A DNA stretch of 64,000 nt, from positions 108,055 through 172,054 of the forward strand of contig CADBXO010000003.1 in the NCBI GenBank assembly GCA_902798685.1. Reading direction: 5' to 3'. This DNA comes from an uncultured Bacteroidales bacterium. Lineage in GTDB: Bacteria > Bacteroidota > Bacteroidia > Bacteroidales > Bacteroidaceae. Shown here piece by piece: positions 28,901 to 35,562 of this stretch; the first letter of the stretch is position 1, and each line of letters begins with the position of its first letter. A program made the position numbers and the translations under genes. The notes below the pieces were generated by a model. The model was given only the letters and a program-made list of their open reading frames with translations. It was not told the origin of the DNA and made no database searches.

Positions 28901-29409
28901 AGTGCAACTTCAAGATTCTTGGCAAGAAATTCGGCCCGCTCATGAAGGGCGTTGCCGCAGCTGTCCAGAACATGAGCCAGGAGGATGTAGCCTCACTCGA
29001 GCAGAACGGCAGCTTCACATTCGATATCAACGGTACTCCCGCTACAGTCGATACCACTGAGGTTGAGATCTTCAGCGAGGATATCCCGGGCTGGGTAGTG
29101 GCAAATGAGGGTACACTTACCGTTGCCCTTGACATCCAGTTGACCGATGAACTCAAGCGCGAGGGTATTGCACGTGAGCTCAAGAAGCGTATCCAGGATG
29201 TACGTAAGCTGACAGGTCTTGAGATAACCGACCGCATCAAGGTTCGTCTGGAGTCCAATGACCAGACCGATGCCGCCGTACGAGAATATGAGGAGTGGAT
29301 AAAGAGTCAGGTTCTGGCCGATTCAATCGAGATCGTACCTTCACTTGACAAGTTTGAGGATGTATCGTTTGATGAGTACACACTGAAAGTTCAGATAGAG
29401 AAAATATAA
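25927..29409 (+). CDS. ileS: Isoleucyl-tRNA synthetase
   Basis: IleS charges tRNA-Ile and edits misactivated valine. The 1160-residue protein is of the long, eukaryote-like type found in Bacteroidota. The HIGH-type motif is in PPSANGMPGIHHVMART, the editing domain includes FLAWTTTPWTLPSNTALCVG and GTGIVHIAPTFGADD, and the KMSKR loop is GNKMSKRLGNAVDPF. The C-terminal anticodon-binding and tail domains are complete. It leads the conserved Bacteroidota order ileS-dksA-lspA-DUF4296. Confidence 0.98.
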   Translation: MKKFAERGQLDLSKVNKEVLEDWLKEDLFARSIKEREGCPSFVFYEGPPSANGMPGIHHVMARTIKDTFCRYKTMCGYQVNRKAGWDTHGLPVELGVEKKLGITKEDIGKKISVDDYNMNCRTEVMKYKAHWSDLTQKIGYWVDLDNPYITYDNRYIETLWWLLKQLYGKGYLYKGYTIQPYSPAAGTGLSSHELNQPGCYRDVKDTTVTAQFTMTDPKPEMTGWGTPVFLAWTTTPWTLPSNTALCVGGKIDYVAVRTYNPYNGQPVTAVMAKERLAAYLDPKGAEQALDSYTQGDKVIPYQIVAEYKGADLVGMHYKQLFPWVKPVFKAEDGSIQTSDAGFRVIPGDYVTTEDGTGIVHIAPTFGADDAFVAKAAGIPSLFMINRKMETRPMVDFTGKYWLMDELDPDFVKNCVDKSLYTEYQGAYVKNAYDPKFNEGGKYDEAAASKAEDLNVYLCIRMKQEGTAFKIEKHVHNYPHCWRTDKPVLYYPLDSWFIKASAARDRMIELNNTIKWKPESTGTGRFGKWLENLNDWNLSRSRYWGTPLPIWRNDSGDELCIGSVEELYNEIEKAVKAGVMKSNPFKEKGFQPGVYTADNYDKIDLHRPYVDDIVLVSEAGRPMKRELDLIDVWFDSGAMPFAQMHYPFENRELIDNGTVFPADFIAEGVDQTRGWFYTLHAIATMVKNGVSFKTVISNGLVLDKNGNKMSKRLGNAVDPFEEIEKFGSDALRWYMITNAQPWDNLKFDEEGVKDVTRKFFGTLHNTYKFFAQYANVDGFDNSAAQIAVAERPVMDRWILSELNSLTKDVRESLDDYEPTRAGRLITNFVNDYLSNWYVHLTRDRYWGSSMSQDKLAAYQTLYTCLETVARLMSPIAPFYADRLFRDLTAVTSGAPVSVHLAEYPKCNDALVDKELETRMELAQKLTSMVLALRKRDDVKINVRKPLQKILIPVTADLRSHLEPVKELIRDEVNVKEVEFVEGATSVLVKKVKCNFKILGKKFGPLMKGVAAAVQNMSQEDVASLEQNGSFTFDINGTPATVDTTEVEIFSEDIPGWVVANEGTLTVALDIQLTDELKREGIARELKKRIQDVRKLTGLEITDRIKVRLESNDQTDAAVREYEEWIKSQVLADSIEIVPSLDKFEDVSFDEYTLKVQIEKI

Positions 29410-29439
29410 ACCTTAACAACCAATTAAAAATTCCCCGCT

Positions 29440-29817
29440 ATGGCAGAGAAAAACCGTTATTCTGATGAGGAGCTTGAGGAGTTCCGCCAGATTATCAATG
29501 AAAAACTTGAGGTTGCACAGAGAGACTATGATGCACTCAAGGCATCTTTGATGAATGCCGACAATAACAGTACTGATGACACATCTCCTACTTACAAAGT
29601 CCTTGAGGAGGGAGCCAACACTCTTTCAAAGGAGGAGACCACACGTCTGGCCCAGCGTCAGATGAAGTTTATCCAGTCACTTCAGGCTGCACTTGTACGT
29701 ATTGAGAACAAAACATACGGTATCTGCCGCGAGACCGGCAAGCTCATCCCCAAGGAGCGTCTTCGCGCAGTACCTCACGCAACCCTTTGCATAGAGGCCA
29801 AGCAGAATAAACATTGA
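29440..29817 (+). CDS. TraR/DksA family protein
   Basis: This 125-residue protein resembles DksA, which binds RNA polymerase in the secondary channel. It has the helical coiled-coil half (residues 1-75) and a C-terminal segment YGICRETGKLIPKERLRAVP. Only two cysteines (in GICRE and TLCIEA) remain of the usual four zinc-binding cysteines, so the finger is degenerate; this loss is common in Bacteroidota members. It begins 30 bases after ileS and is followed by lspA 8 bases on. Confidence 0.88.
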   Translation: MAEKNRYSDEELEEFRQIINEKLEVAQRDYDALKASLMNADNNSTDDTSPTYKVLEEGANTLSKEETTRLAQRQMKFIQSLQAALVRIENKTYGICRETGKLIPKERLRAVPHATLCIEAKQNKH

Positions 29818-29825
29818 TTTCCAGT

Positions 29826-30473
29826 ATGGATAACCTTCAGCCGGAGAGCAGGAACTCTTCCCGTCAGGGGAGAATTGCGCTGATAATAATCCTGTCAGTG
29901 ATTGTTATAGACCAGATTATCAAGATGCTGGTCAAGACTAATATGTCTCTGGGTGAAACTATTGATATCACATCCTGGTTCAAGATATTCTTCGTCGAGA
30001 ACAACGGTATGGCTTTCGGAATGGAGATAATAGGCAAACTGTTCCTGTCTCTGTTCCGAATAGGTGCCATCGGTTTCTTTACCTGGTACCTTATCAAGAT
30101 ATTGAACAAGGGCTTTCCCACCGGTTATTTAGTAACTATCTCATTCGTTCTGGCCGGTGCCATGGGCAATCTTTTTGATTGCCTGTTTTACGGACTGATA
30201 TTTACAGAAAGTACACCTTTCAATGTGGCAACCATGACTGCGCTGGGCGACGGATATGCTCCGTTCCTGTATGGCAAGGTGGTGGATATGTTCTATTTCC
30301 CTCTTTGGACATGGCCTGACTGGATGCCTCTGGTTGGAGGAGACATATTCTTCAGCCCGGTATTCAATTTCGCGGATTCATGTATTACCTGCGGTGTGGC
30401 GGTGATTCTACTCTTCTACACCAAGTACGTGAATATGGGGCTGCACTATAAGAACCCTGATGAGGAGGATTGA
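29826..30473 (+). CDS. lspA: Lipoprotein signal peptidase (signal peptidase II)
   Basis: LspA cuts prolipoproteins before the lipidated cysteine, in the inner membrane. The 215-residue protein has four transmembrane segments. Its catalytic aspartates lie in the motifs AGAMGNLFDCLFYG with GKVVDMFYF, and NFADSCITCG. There is an insertion of about 25 residues after NLFD, as in other Bacteroidota LspA. I start at ATG 29826 (MDNLQPES); a longer frame begins at 29814 but overlaps the dksA stop. The next gene begins inside its 3' end. Confidence 0.95.
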   Translation: MDNLQPESRNSSRQGRIALIIILSVIVIDQIIKMLVKTNMSLGETIDITSWFKIFFVENNGMAFGMEIIGKLFLSLFRIGAIGFFTWYLIKILNKGFPTGYLVTISFVLAGAMGNLFDCLFYGLIFTESTPFNVATMTALGDGYAPFLYGKVVDMFYFPLWTWPDWMPLVGGDIFFSPVFNFADSCITCGVAVILLFYTKYVNMGLHYKNPDEED

Positions 30474-31254
30474 TATACTGGCAATGGCCTTGCTTGTGAC
30501 GCTTCTTTCGGGTTGCCGTCTGAACCGTCCCGATGATGTCCTTTCTTCAAAAAGGATGGAGCAGTTCCTGTATGATTATCATCTGGCACAGGCCGTCAGC
30601 CAGGAACTTCCCAGAACTGAGAAGTACAGCACCCCGGCTTACATAGAGTGGGCATATCAGAAGAACGGTATCTCGCCTGATGAGTTCAACCGCTCCCTTG
30701 TCTGGTACACCCGTAATCCCAAGGAACTGGCCAAGATATACAAACGTCTTCAAAACAGGGTAGATGACGAGTATAAGGCTTCAAGCAAGTCACTTTCACA
30801 GATCGAGAAGAAATCATTTGCGATACTGTCAGGTGACAGCGTCAATCTCTGGTATCTGTCGCCTGGGGCTATTCTGAATACATCGGCCTACATGAACAAA
30901 CTGACATACAAGATAAGCGGCGACACCACATTCCACAAGGGTGACACCATCTGTCTGAATATGTCAGGAACTTTCGTTTCAGCAGATACTTGCAGGTCTC
31001 AGTACTCATACATCTCGCTGTCTGCATATTATCCTGACAGTGTTTCGACGGCCGATACAATACTGTGCGATGGCGGTTATGTGAGTCTGTCACTTGTGCT
31101 TGATTCAAAGTCCGATATCAAAAGCATAAGCGGTTCGGTCAATTATCTTGATCCGGTCGATAACCGCGACGGCATACTGCTTTTGAGCGGTATGGAACTT
31201 ATGCGTTATCATGAGAAGGCTCTCCCTGATACCGTATTGATTATTTCAGAGTAA
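30460..31254 (+). CDS. DUF4296 lipoprotein
   Basis: This 264-residue protein has a lipobox LLSGC at residues 15-19, so it is probably an outer-membrane-attached lipoprotein. Residues 25-115 match the DUF4296 pattern (MEQFLYDYHLAQAVSQELP, SPDEFNRSLVWYTRNPKELA). The rest is beta-rich. Function is unknown. It overlaps lspA by 14 bases, which implies coupled translation, and it overlaps the converging methyltransferase gene by 9 bases at its 3' end. Confidence 0.9.
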   Translation: MRRIDILAMALLVTLLSGCRLNRPDDVLSSKRMEQFLYDYHLAQAVSQELPRTEKYSTPAYIEWAYQKNGISPDEFNRSLVWYTRNPKELAKIYKRLQNRVDDEYKASSKSLSQIEKKSFAILSGDSVNLWYLSPGAILNTSAYMNKLTYKISGDTTFHKGDTICLNMSGTFVSADTCRSQYSYISLSAYYPDSVSTADTILCDGGYVSLSLVLDSKSDIKSISGSVNYLDPVDNRDGILLLSGMELMRYHEKALPDTVLIISE

Positions 31255-31983
31255 TCTCCTTCTGAATTCCGCGCAGACTATTGCAGTGGCAATAGCTACA
31301 TTGAGTGACTCGGATGTGGCGGCTCCGGCCGGCCAGTTGGGTATGTACAGCTTGCGGTTTATCGTCTTGCCAACCTCCCTGCTTATTCCGTTTCCTTCAT
31401 TTCCCATGATAATTACACCGTTGCCGGACAACTCGGTGTCATAGATTATATCACCCTCAAGGAATGTTCCGTAAACCGGGACCGATGCGGGTAGGGATGC
31501 AATCTCCTTTGCAAGCTCCGTGTAGTGAATTTTTACTCTTGATATGGCTCCCATGGTGGCCTGTACAGCCTTGGGGTTGTAGATATCGGCGGTGCCTTTG
31601 GAGCAGAAGATGTCCTTTATGCCGAACCAGTCGGCAATTCTCATGATCGTTCCCAGGTTACCCGGATCCTGAACGTCATCCAGTGCCAGAACCAGATTCT
31701 TTGCGGCAGCCTCTTTCATGGCCGATTTGTCATCAGGGATACAGAACACGGCCAGTACATTCTGCGGAGAACGCAACAGGCTGGCACGCTTGAGCTCATC
31801 GGCCGATACTGTCTCAACCCGGTCAGCGGGAATTCTTCCGTGTCCGGCAAGCCACTCATCGGTCGCAACCAGAAGAACGCACCTGAATACGCCCAGCAGT
31901 TCGCCTACCAGTTTATGTCCTTCGGCTACAAAAAGTGGTTGGTGTAAAGATAGTTATTTTTCAAATCTGCTCTTTGATACCAT
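31246..31983 (-). pseudogene. TrmH/SpoU-family RNA 2'-O-methyltransferase with an in-frame stop near the start
   Basis: The family methylates ribose 2'-OH in rRNA or tRNA using S-adenosylmethionine. The SPOUT domain is intact: ALDDVQDPGNLGTIMRIADW, IMGNEGNGISREV (motif 2) and NWPAGAATSESLNVAIATAI (motif 3). The substrate-binding part begins LFVAEGHKLVGELLG. Upstream, ATG 31981-31983 reads MVSKSRFEK, matching the usual start, but is followed by TAA (31954-31956) in the same frame; about seven residues also seem to be missing before LFVAEG. No start codon lies between the TAA and the domain; the next ATG (31776) would delete the recognition domain. It could be decay, a sequence error or stop read-through. 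Confidence 0.75.
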
Positions 31984-32003
31984 GTCTACTTTCTGTATCT
32001 TTG
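31973..32003 (+). promoter_or_regulatory. Canonical Bacteroidota promoter for the TamA-like gene
   Basis: TTTG (31973-31976), 19 bases, then TATCTTTG (31996-32003): a perfect match to the consensus. The -33 box lies inside the start of the oppositely oriented methyltransferase gene. The ATG is at 32026. Confidence 0.85.
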
Positions 32004-32025
32004 AAAACTTTAAGGCATACTTAAT

Positions 32026-34308
32026 ATGGGCAGGAGAATATTACATAAACTGATTGCGTCAACCGCACTGTTGTGGCTGGCATCCTGCTCTGTCTACAAG
32101 TATGTACCGGAGGGCCAGCATCTGCTCAACAAAATAGAGGTTACGACCGATGAGAAGGGCGTTCAGGATGTTGCCAAATTCAAGAACCTTTCATATCAGA
32201 CTCCCAATTCACGCTGGTTCGGACTGTTCCGTTTCCCGCTCAGGTTCTACTCACTGACACGTACCAAGTCGGGTGAGGCGCCGGTCCTTTATGACCCGTT
32301 GCTTTCAGAGGCAACCTGCGTTGACATGAAACGTTCACTGATGAACTCCGGTTATCTGAATGCTCAGGTGACATATGATTTCAAGAACAGGCGTCGTCCC
32401 AAAACGACTGTCCGTTACCATCTGCATCCGGGTAAGATGTTCGTGGTTGACAGCGTCAGGATAAGCATACAGGATGATGAGATAGAGCGGATATTCCAGG
32501 AGCACAAGGATGAGACTCTCTTGGTGCCCGGAATCAATCTTGACGCCTCTCTCCTGGACGATGAGCGAACCCGCATTGTCAATCTTGTGCGCCGTTACGG
32601 ATACTACGGCTTCAACAGGGATTACGTATCATTTGTGGCCGATACCGCCAAGGGAAGTGACAAGGTGGGCTTGAGAATGATTGTGGCAGCCGAAAGCACT
32701 GATGAGGACGGTACGGTTCATCCGCACAGACAGTATACCATAGCCTCAATCGATTACGTGTTGTCCGATAAGAACGGAAACCTGCCGGATTCGATAGCCA
32801 GCTCCATTGAGAATTACAATGGTTTCACCCTGATGTATCCGGGTAACAGCCGCAAGCCGATGCTGCGTCCCAAGATTGTGGATATACACTCCTTCCTCAG
32901 GGAGGGCATGACATATAACTCGGATTCCATATCCAAGACATATTCATCACTGTCACGTCTGGGTATGCTCCGTTATTCCAATATCAGCATGGACAGGGTT
33001 CCGGGCAGTGACAATCTTCTGAGTGCCAATGTACTCCTGATGAGTCTGCCCAAACACTCCTGCTCATTTGAGGTTGAGGGAACAAATACTGCCGGTGACC
33101 TGGGAGCTGCAGCTTCGCTGTCATTCACAGACCGCAACCTGTTCCGCGGTTCAGAGCAGTTTACCATCAAGCTGCGCGGAGCCTATGAGTCCATCTCAAA
33201 CCTTCCCGGTTACACGGGTGATACCTATCTGGAATATGGTCTGGAGGCAAATCTGGATTTCCCTGAATTCCTGATGCCGTTCCTCTCACAGGAGCAGCAG
33301 CGCCGCAGCCAGGCAACTTCACGTTTCAGCTTTAAGGTCAATGCCCAGCTCCGTCCGGAGTTCCAGAAGACCATATTCTCGGCAGGCTGGAGTTATCGCT
33401 GGGGAGAGACATGGCAGAAAACGCATCAGTTTGACGTGCTTGACCTGAACTATCTGGTTGTGCCCTGGATATCGGACTATTTCAGATCAGAGTATCTTGA
33501 TCAGGAATACTCGGCCAGATCAATCCTTAAGTACAACTATGAGGATCTGCTTATAACCAAGTTGGGTTACACGTTCTACTATTCGAACGCCAGAATCAAC
33601 TCGGTGGCACCGTTCCAGTATTCGGTGCGTATCGGCGTTGAGACATCGGGCAATATGCTTAGCCTTATGGCCAAGCCGTTGGGATTCGAACAGAATGACG
33701 GCGGTCAGTACAAGGTGTTCGGTGTGGCGTTTGCCCAGTACGCCAAGCATGATTTCTCATTCACAGCCAACTGGCGTCTGGACCGCATGAACAACTTTGT
33801 GGCACATGCGGAGTGGGGTATTGCAGTTCCTTACGGCAACTCCACCAGTCTGCCGTTTGAGAAACGATACTTTGCCGGCGGTGCCAACAGCGTGCGCGGA
33901 TGGGCAGTCCGTGAACTGGGTCCCGGTACATACAAGGGTGCCGACAAAACTATTGATTACATCAAGCAGTCGGGCGATATCAAACTTGGAGCAAGTCTTG
34001 AATACCGCTCTAAACTGTTCTGGAAGTTAAACGGTGCAGCATTCGTTGATGCCGGTAACATCTGGACAATACGCGAATACAACGAACAGCCCGGAGGTTT
34101 GTTCAAGTTTGATTCTTTCTATAAGCAGATAGCCGTATCATACGGATTCGGACTCAGGTTCGATTTCGGATTCCTGGTACTGAGACTTGACGGGGGTATG
34201 AAGGCATACAATCCGTCGGGACGTACCATGTATCGCAGACTGCCTCTGGTACATCCCAATTTCAAACGGGATTTTGCATTCCATCTGGCCGTGGGCTATC
34301 CGTTCTAA
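32026..34308 (+). CDS. Lipid-anchored BamA/TamA-family outer membrane protein (TamL-like)
   Basis: This 760-residue Omp85-superfamily protein inserts or exports outer membrane proteins. Unusually for Omp85, the signal peptide ends in a lipobox (LASC near residue 21), as in the Bacteroidota TamL proteins. POTRA-like repeats occupy about residues 30-370. The barrel follows, with the superfamily signature around RYFAGGANSVRGWAVRELGP (the VRG motif of strand 12 and loop 6) and an end of HLAVGYPF with C-terminal aromatic. It is transcribed from a canonical promoter. No TamB-type gene is adjacent. Confidence 0.9.
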   Translation: MGRRILHKLIASTALLWLASCSVYKYVPEGQHLLNKIEVTTDEKGVQDVAKFKNLSYQTPNSRWFGLFRFPLRFYSLTRTKSGEAPVLYDPLLSEATCVDMKRSLMNSGYLNAQVTYDFKNRRRPKTTVRYHLHPGKMFVVDSVRISIQDDEIERIFQEHKDETLLVPGINLDASLLDDERTRIVNLVRRYGYYGFNRDYVSFVADTAKGSDKVGLRMIVAAESTDEDGTVHPHRQYTIASIDYVLSDKNGNLPDSIASSIENYNGFTLMYPGNSRKPMLRPKIVDIHSFLREGMTYNSDSISKTYSSLSRLGMLRYSNISMDRVPGSDNLLSANVLLMSLPKHSCSFEVEGTNTAGDLGAAASLSFTDRNLFRGSEQFTIKLRGAYESISNLPGYTGDTYLEYGLEANLDFPEFLMPFLSQEQQRRSQATSRFSFKVNAQLRPEFQKTIFSAGWSYRWGETWQKTHQFDVLDLNYLVVPWISDYFRSEYLDQEYSARSILKYNYEDLLITKLGYTFYYSNARINSVAPFQYSVRIGVETSGNMLSLMAKPLGFEQNDGGQYKVFGVAFAQYAKHDFSFTANWRLDRMNNFVAHAEWGIAVPYGNSTSLPFEKRYFAGGANSVRGWAVRELGPGTYKGADKTIDYIKQSGDIKLGASLEYRSKLFWKLNGAAFVDAGNIWTIREYNEQPGGLFKFDSFYKQIAVSYGFGLRFDFGFLVLRLDGGMKAYNPSGRTMYRRLPLVHPNFKRDFAFHLAVGYPF

Positions 34309-34356
34309 ACCGTATAAGACACATGAATATGAAGAAGGAAATAAGACAACATAAAA

Positions 34357-35160
34357 ATGAAAATTTACTTTATGAGTTTGTCAAGTGGAAGCAGCGGCAA
34401 CTGCTACTATCTTGGCACAGACGAACATGCAATCCTGATTGACGCCGGCATACCGGTAAAACAGATCAAGGGACATCTCAAGGATGCAGGTGTCCCGTTT
34501 GAGAGGATCATGGCGGTATTTGTGACACATGATCACGCTGACCATATCAAGGCTCTCGGCAATCTGGGTGAGAAGTGCGCAATCCCGGTTTATGCAACAC
34601 GTGAGACCCATGAGGGTATCAACAACAACTATTGCATGACAGAGAAACTGTCAAGCTGCGTGCGTTTTGTGGAGAAGGAGGTTCCCTTCAATTTCCATGA
34701 GTTTACCGTAACTCCGTTTGAGGTTCCTCATGACGGAACCGATAACGTAGGCTACCGTGTAGAGGTTGACGGCAAGGTGTTCTGCTTTGTCACAGACCTT
34801 GGTCATATCACGGAGACAGCCTCCAAATACATTCTGCAGGCCAACTACCTTATCATGGAGGCTAACTATGACGAGGATATGCTGCGCATGGGTAACTATC
34901 CCCAGTTCCTCAAGGACCGCATTACAAGCCCTCAGGGACACCTCAGTAACAAGACCACAGCCAAGTTCCTGGCCGAGAACATCCATCCCGACCTGAAGAA
35001 CATCTGGCTCTGCCACCTGAGCGGAGAAAACAACCATCCCGAAATAGCCTACAAAACCGTAGAATACGAACTCCGCGGAGTAGGGGTCATTCCCGGCAAA
35101 GACGTAGGGTTATGTGCGCTAAAGCGCACAACCCCAAGCGAGTTGTATATATTTGAATAA
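34357..35160 (+). CDS. MBL-fold metallo-hydrolase of the YycJ/WalJ type
   Basis: This 267-residue cytosolic metallo-beta-lactamase-fold hydrolase has the metal motif VTHDHADHIKAL, the start SLSSGSSGNCYYLG typical of the YycJ/WalJ family, a third metal ligand in FVTDLGH and a histidine in WLCHLSGENNHPE. The family has been tied to DNA nuclease activity and cell-wall signalling in Firmicutes. Here it stands 48 bases after the TamA-like gene and may share its transcript. A strong terminator follows. Confidence 0.9.
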   Translation: MKIYFMSLSSGSSGNCYYLGTDEHAILIDAGIPVKQIKGHLKDAGVPFERIMAVFVTHDHADHIKALGNLGEKCAIPVYATRETHEGINNNYCMTEKLSSCVRFVEKEVPFNFHEFTVTPFEVPHDGTDNVGYRVEVDGKVFCFVTDLGHITETASKYILQANYLIMEANYDEDMLRMGNYPQFLKDRITSPQGHLSNKTTAKFLAENIHPDLKNIWLCHLSGENNHPEIAYKTVEYELRGVGVIPGKDVGLCALKRTTPSELYIFE

Positions 35161-35168
35161 AAAATAGT

Positions 35169-35205
35169 AAAGAACCTGCGTAGCAAAAACCCACGCAGGT
35201 TCTTT
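35169..35205 (+). terminator. Terminator after the MBL-fold gene
   Basis: A perfect 13-bp stem (AAAGAACCTGCGT with ACGCAGGTTCTTT) has an 11-base loop and lies 8 bases after the stop. The T run is short. Confidence 0.85.
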
Positions 35206-35238
35206 CAGTATTGGGGCGAAGTGAGTATGCGAACGAGA

Positions 35239-35277
35239 TGGCCCGGAGGGCCACCCGTTTACGTAGTAAACTAAAAA
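35239..35277 (+). repeat. Paired-hairpin repeat element, copy 1
   Basis: Hairpin 1 is TGGCCC-GGA-GGGCCA (35239-35253). Three bases later, hairpin 2 is GTTTAC-GTA-GTAAAC (35257-35271), followed by TAAAAAAAG. The same layout recurs at 62610-62647 with different stem bases that still pair. It lies just after a terminator and before the converging tRNA gene. Confidence 0.7.
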
Positions 35278-35285
35278 AAGGTTTA

Positions 35286-35337
35286 TTAATCAATGGGCCA
35301 GGGGTCGAAGCCCTGGCGTGGACAAAAATAGGAGGTC
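35286..35337 (+). repeat. Left arm of a long quasi-palindrome: decayed inverted copy of the tRNA-Lys 3' half
   Basis: The 52-base arm is nearly the reverse complement of 35343-35396. It contains TTAATCAATGGG, then a T-arm-like CAGGG-GTCGAAG-CCCTG, then ACAAAAATAGGAGGTC, matching the tRNA anticodon arm 3' side, T arm, acceptor end and terminator. Differences are a single-base gap, T-loop changes and a shortened acceptor end. Arms are separated by only 5 bases. Confidence 0.85.
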
Positions 35338-35358
35338 TTTTGGACCTCCTATTTTTGT
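35322..35358 (-). terminator. Terminator of tRNA-Lys
   Basis: A perfect 16-bp stem (ACAAAAATAGGAGGTC with GACCTCCTATTTTTGT) has a 5-base loop; on the minus strand it ends in TATTTTTGT. It begins at the tRNA 3' end and forms the centre of the quasi-palindrome. Confidence 0.88.
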
Positions 35359-35430
35359 ACGCGATCAGGGATTCGAACCCTGGACCCATTGATTAAGAGT
35401 CAATTGCTCTACCAACTGAGCTAATCGCGC
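35358..35430 (-). tRNA. tRNA-Lys (anticodon CTT)
   Basis: Reading the minus strand, the 73-base cloverleaf is complete. The acceptor stem GCGCGAT pairs with ATCGCGT (one G-U pair), the D arm is GCTC-AGTTGGTA-GAGC, and the anticodon arm is ATTGA-CTCTTAA-TCAAT with anticodon CTT. The variable loop is GGGTC, and the T arm is CAGGG-TTCGAAT-CCCTG. CCA is not encoded. A decayed inverted copy of its 3' half lies just downstream. Confidence 0.95.
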
Positions 35431-35506
35431 ATCACTGCTTTCTCGTAAAGCGTTGCAAAGGTACTCCTTTTTGTCGGTACTCCAAAACGAATTGGCCACT
35501 TTTTTT

Positions 35507-35545
35507 ACAAAAAAAATAGCTCCGATGAAAAACACCGGAGCTATT
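35507..35545 (-). terminator. Terminator after the fasciclin-type gene
   Basis: AATAGCTCCG pairs with CGGAGCTATT (10 bp) over an 11-base loop. On the minus strand it is followed by a long T run. It lies 17 bases past the gene's stop. Confidence 0.9.
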
Positions 35546-35562
35546 CAATGTGTATAAGCTAA

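Noticed and set aside
35286-35396. tRNA half-copy as an attachment site of an integrated element
   Set aside because: The copy is inverted, not direct, and there is no integrase or island nearby.
35211-35396. 61-residue plus-strand open frame across the repeat and the tRNA
   Set aside because: It reads through hairpins and the antisense of a tRNA; no coding character.
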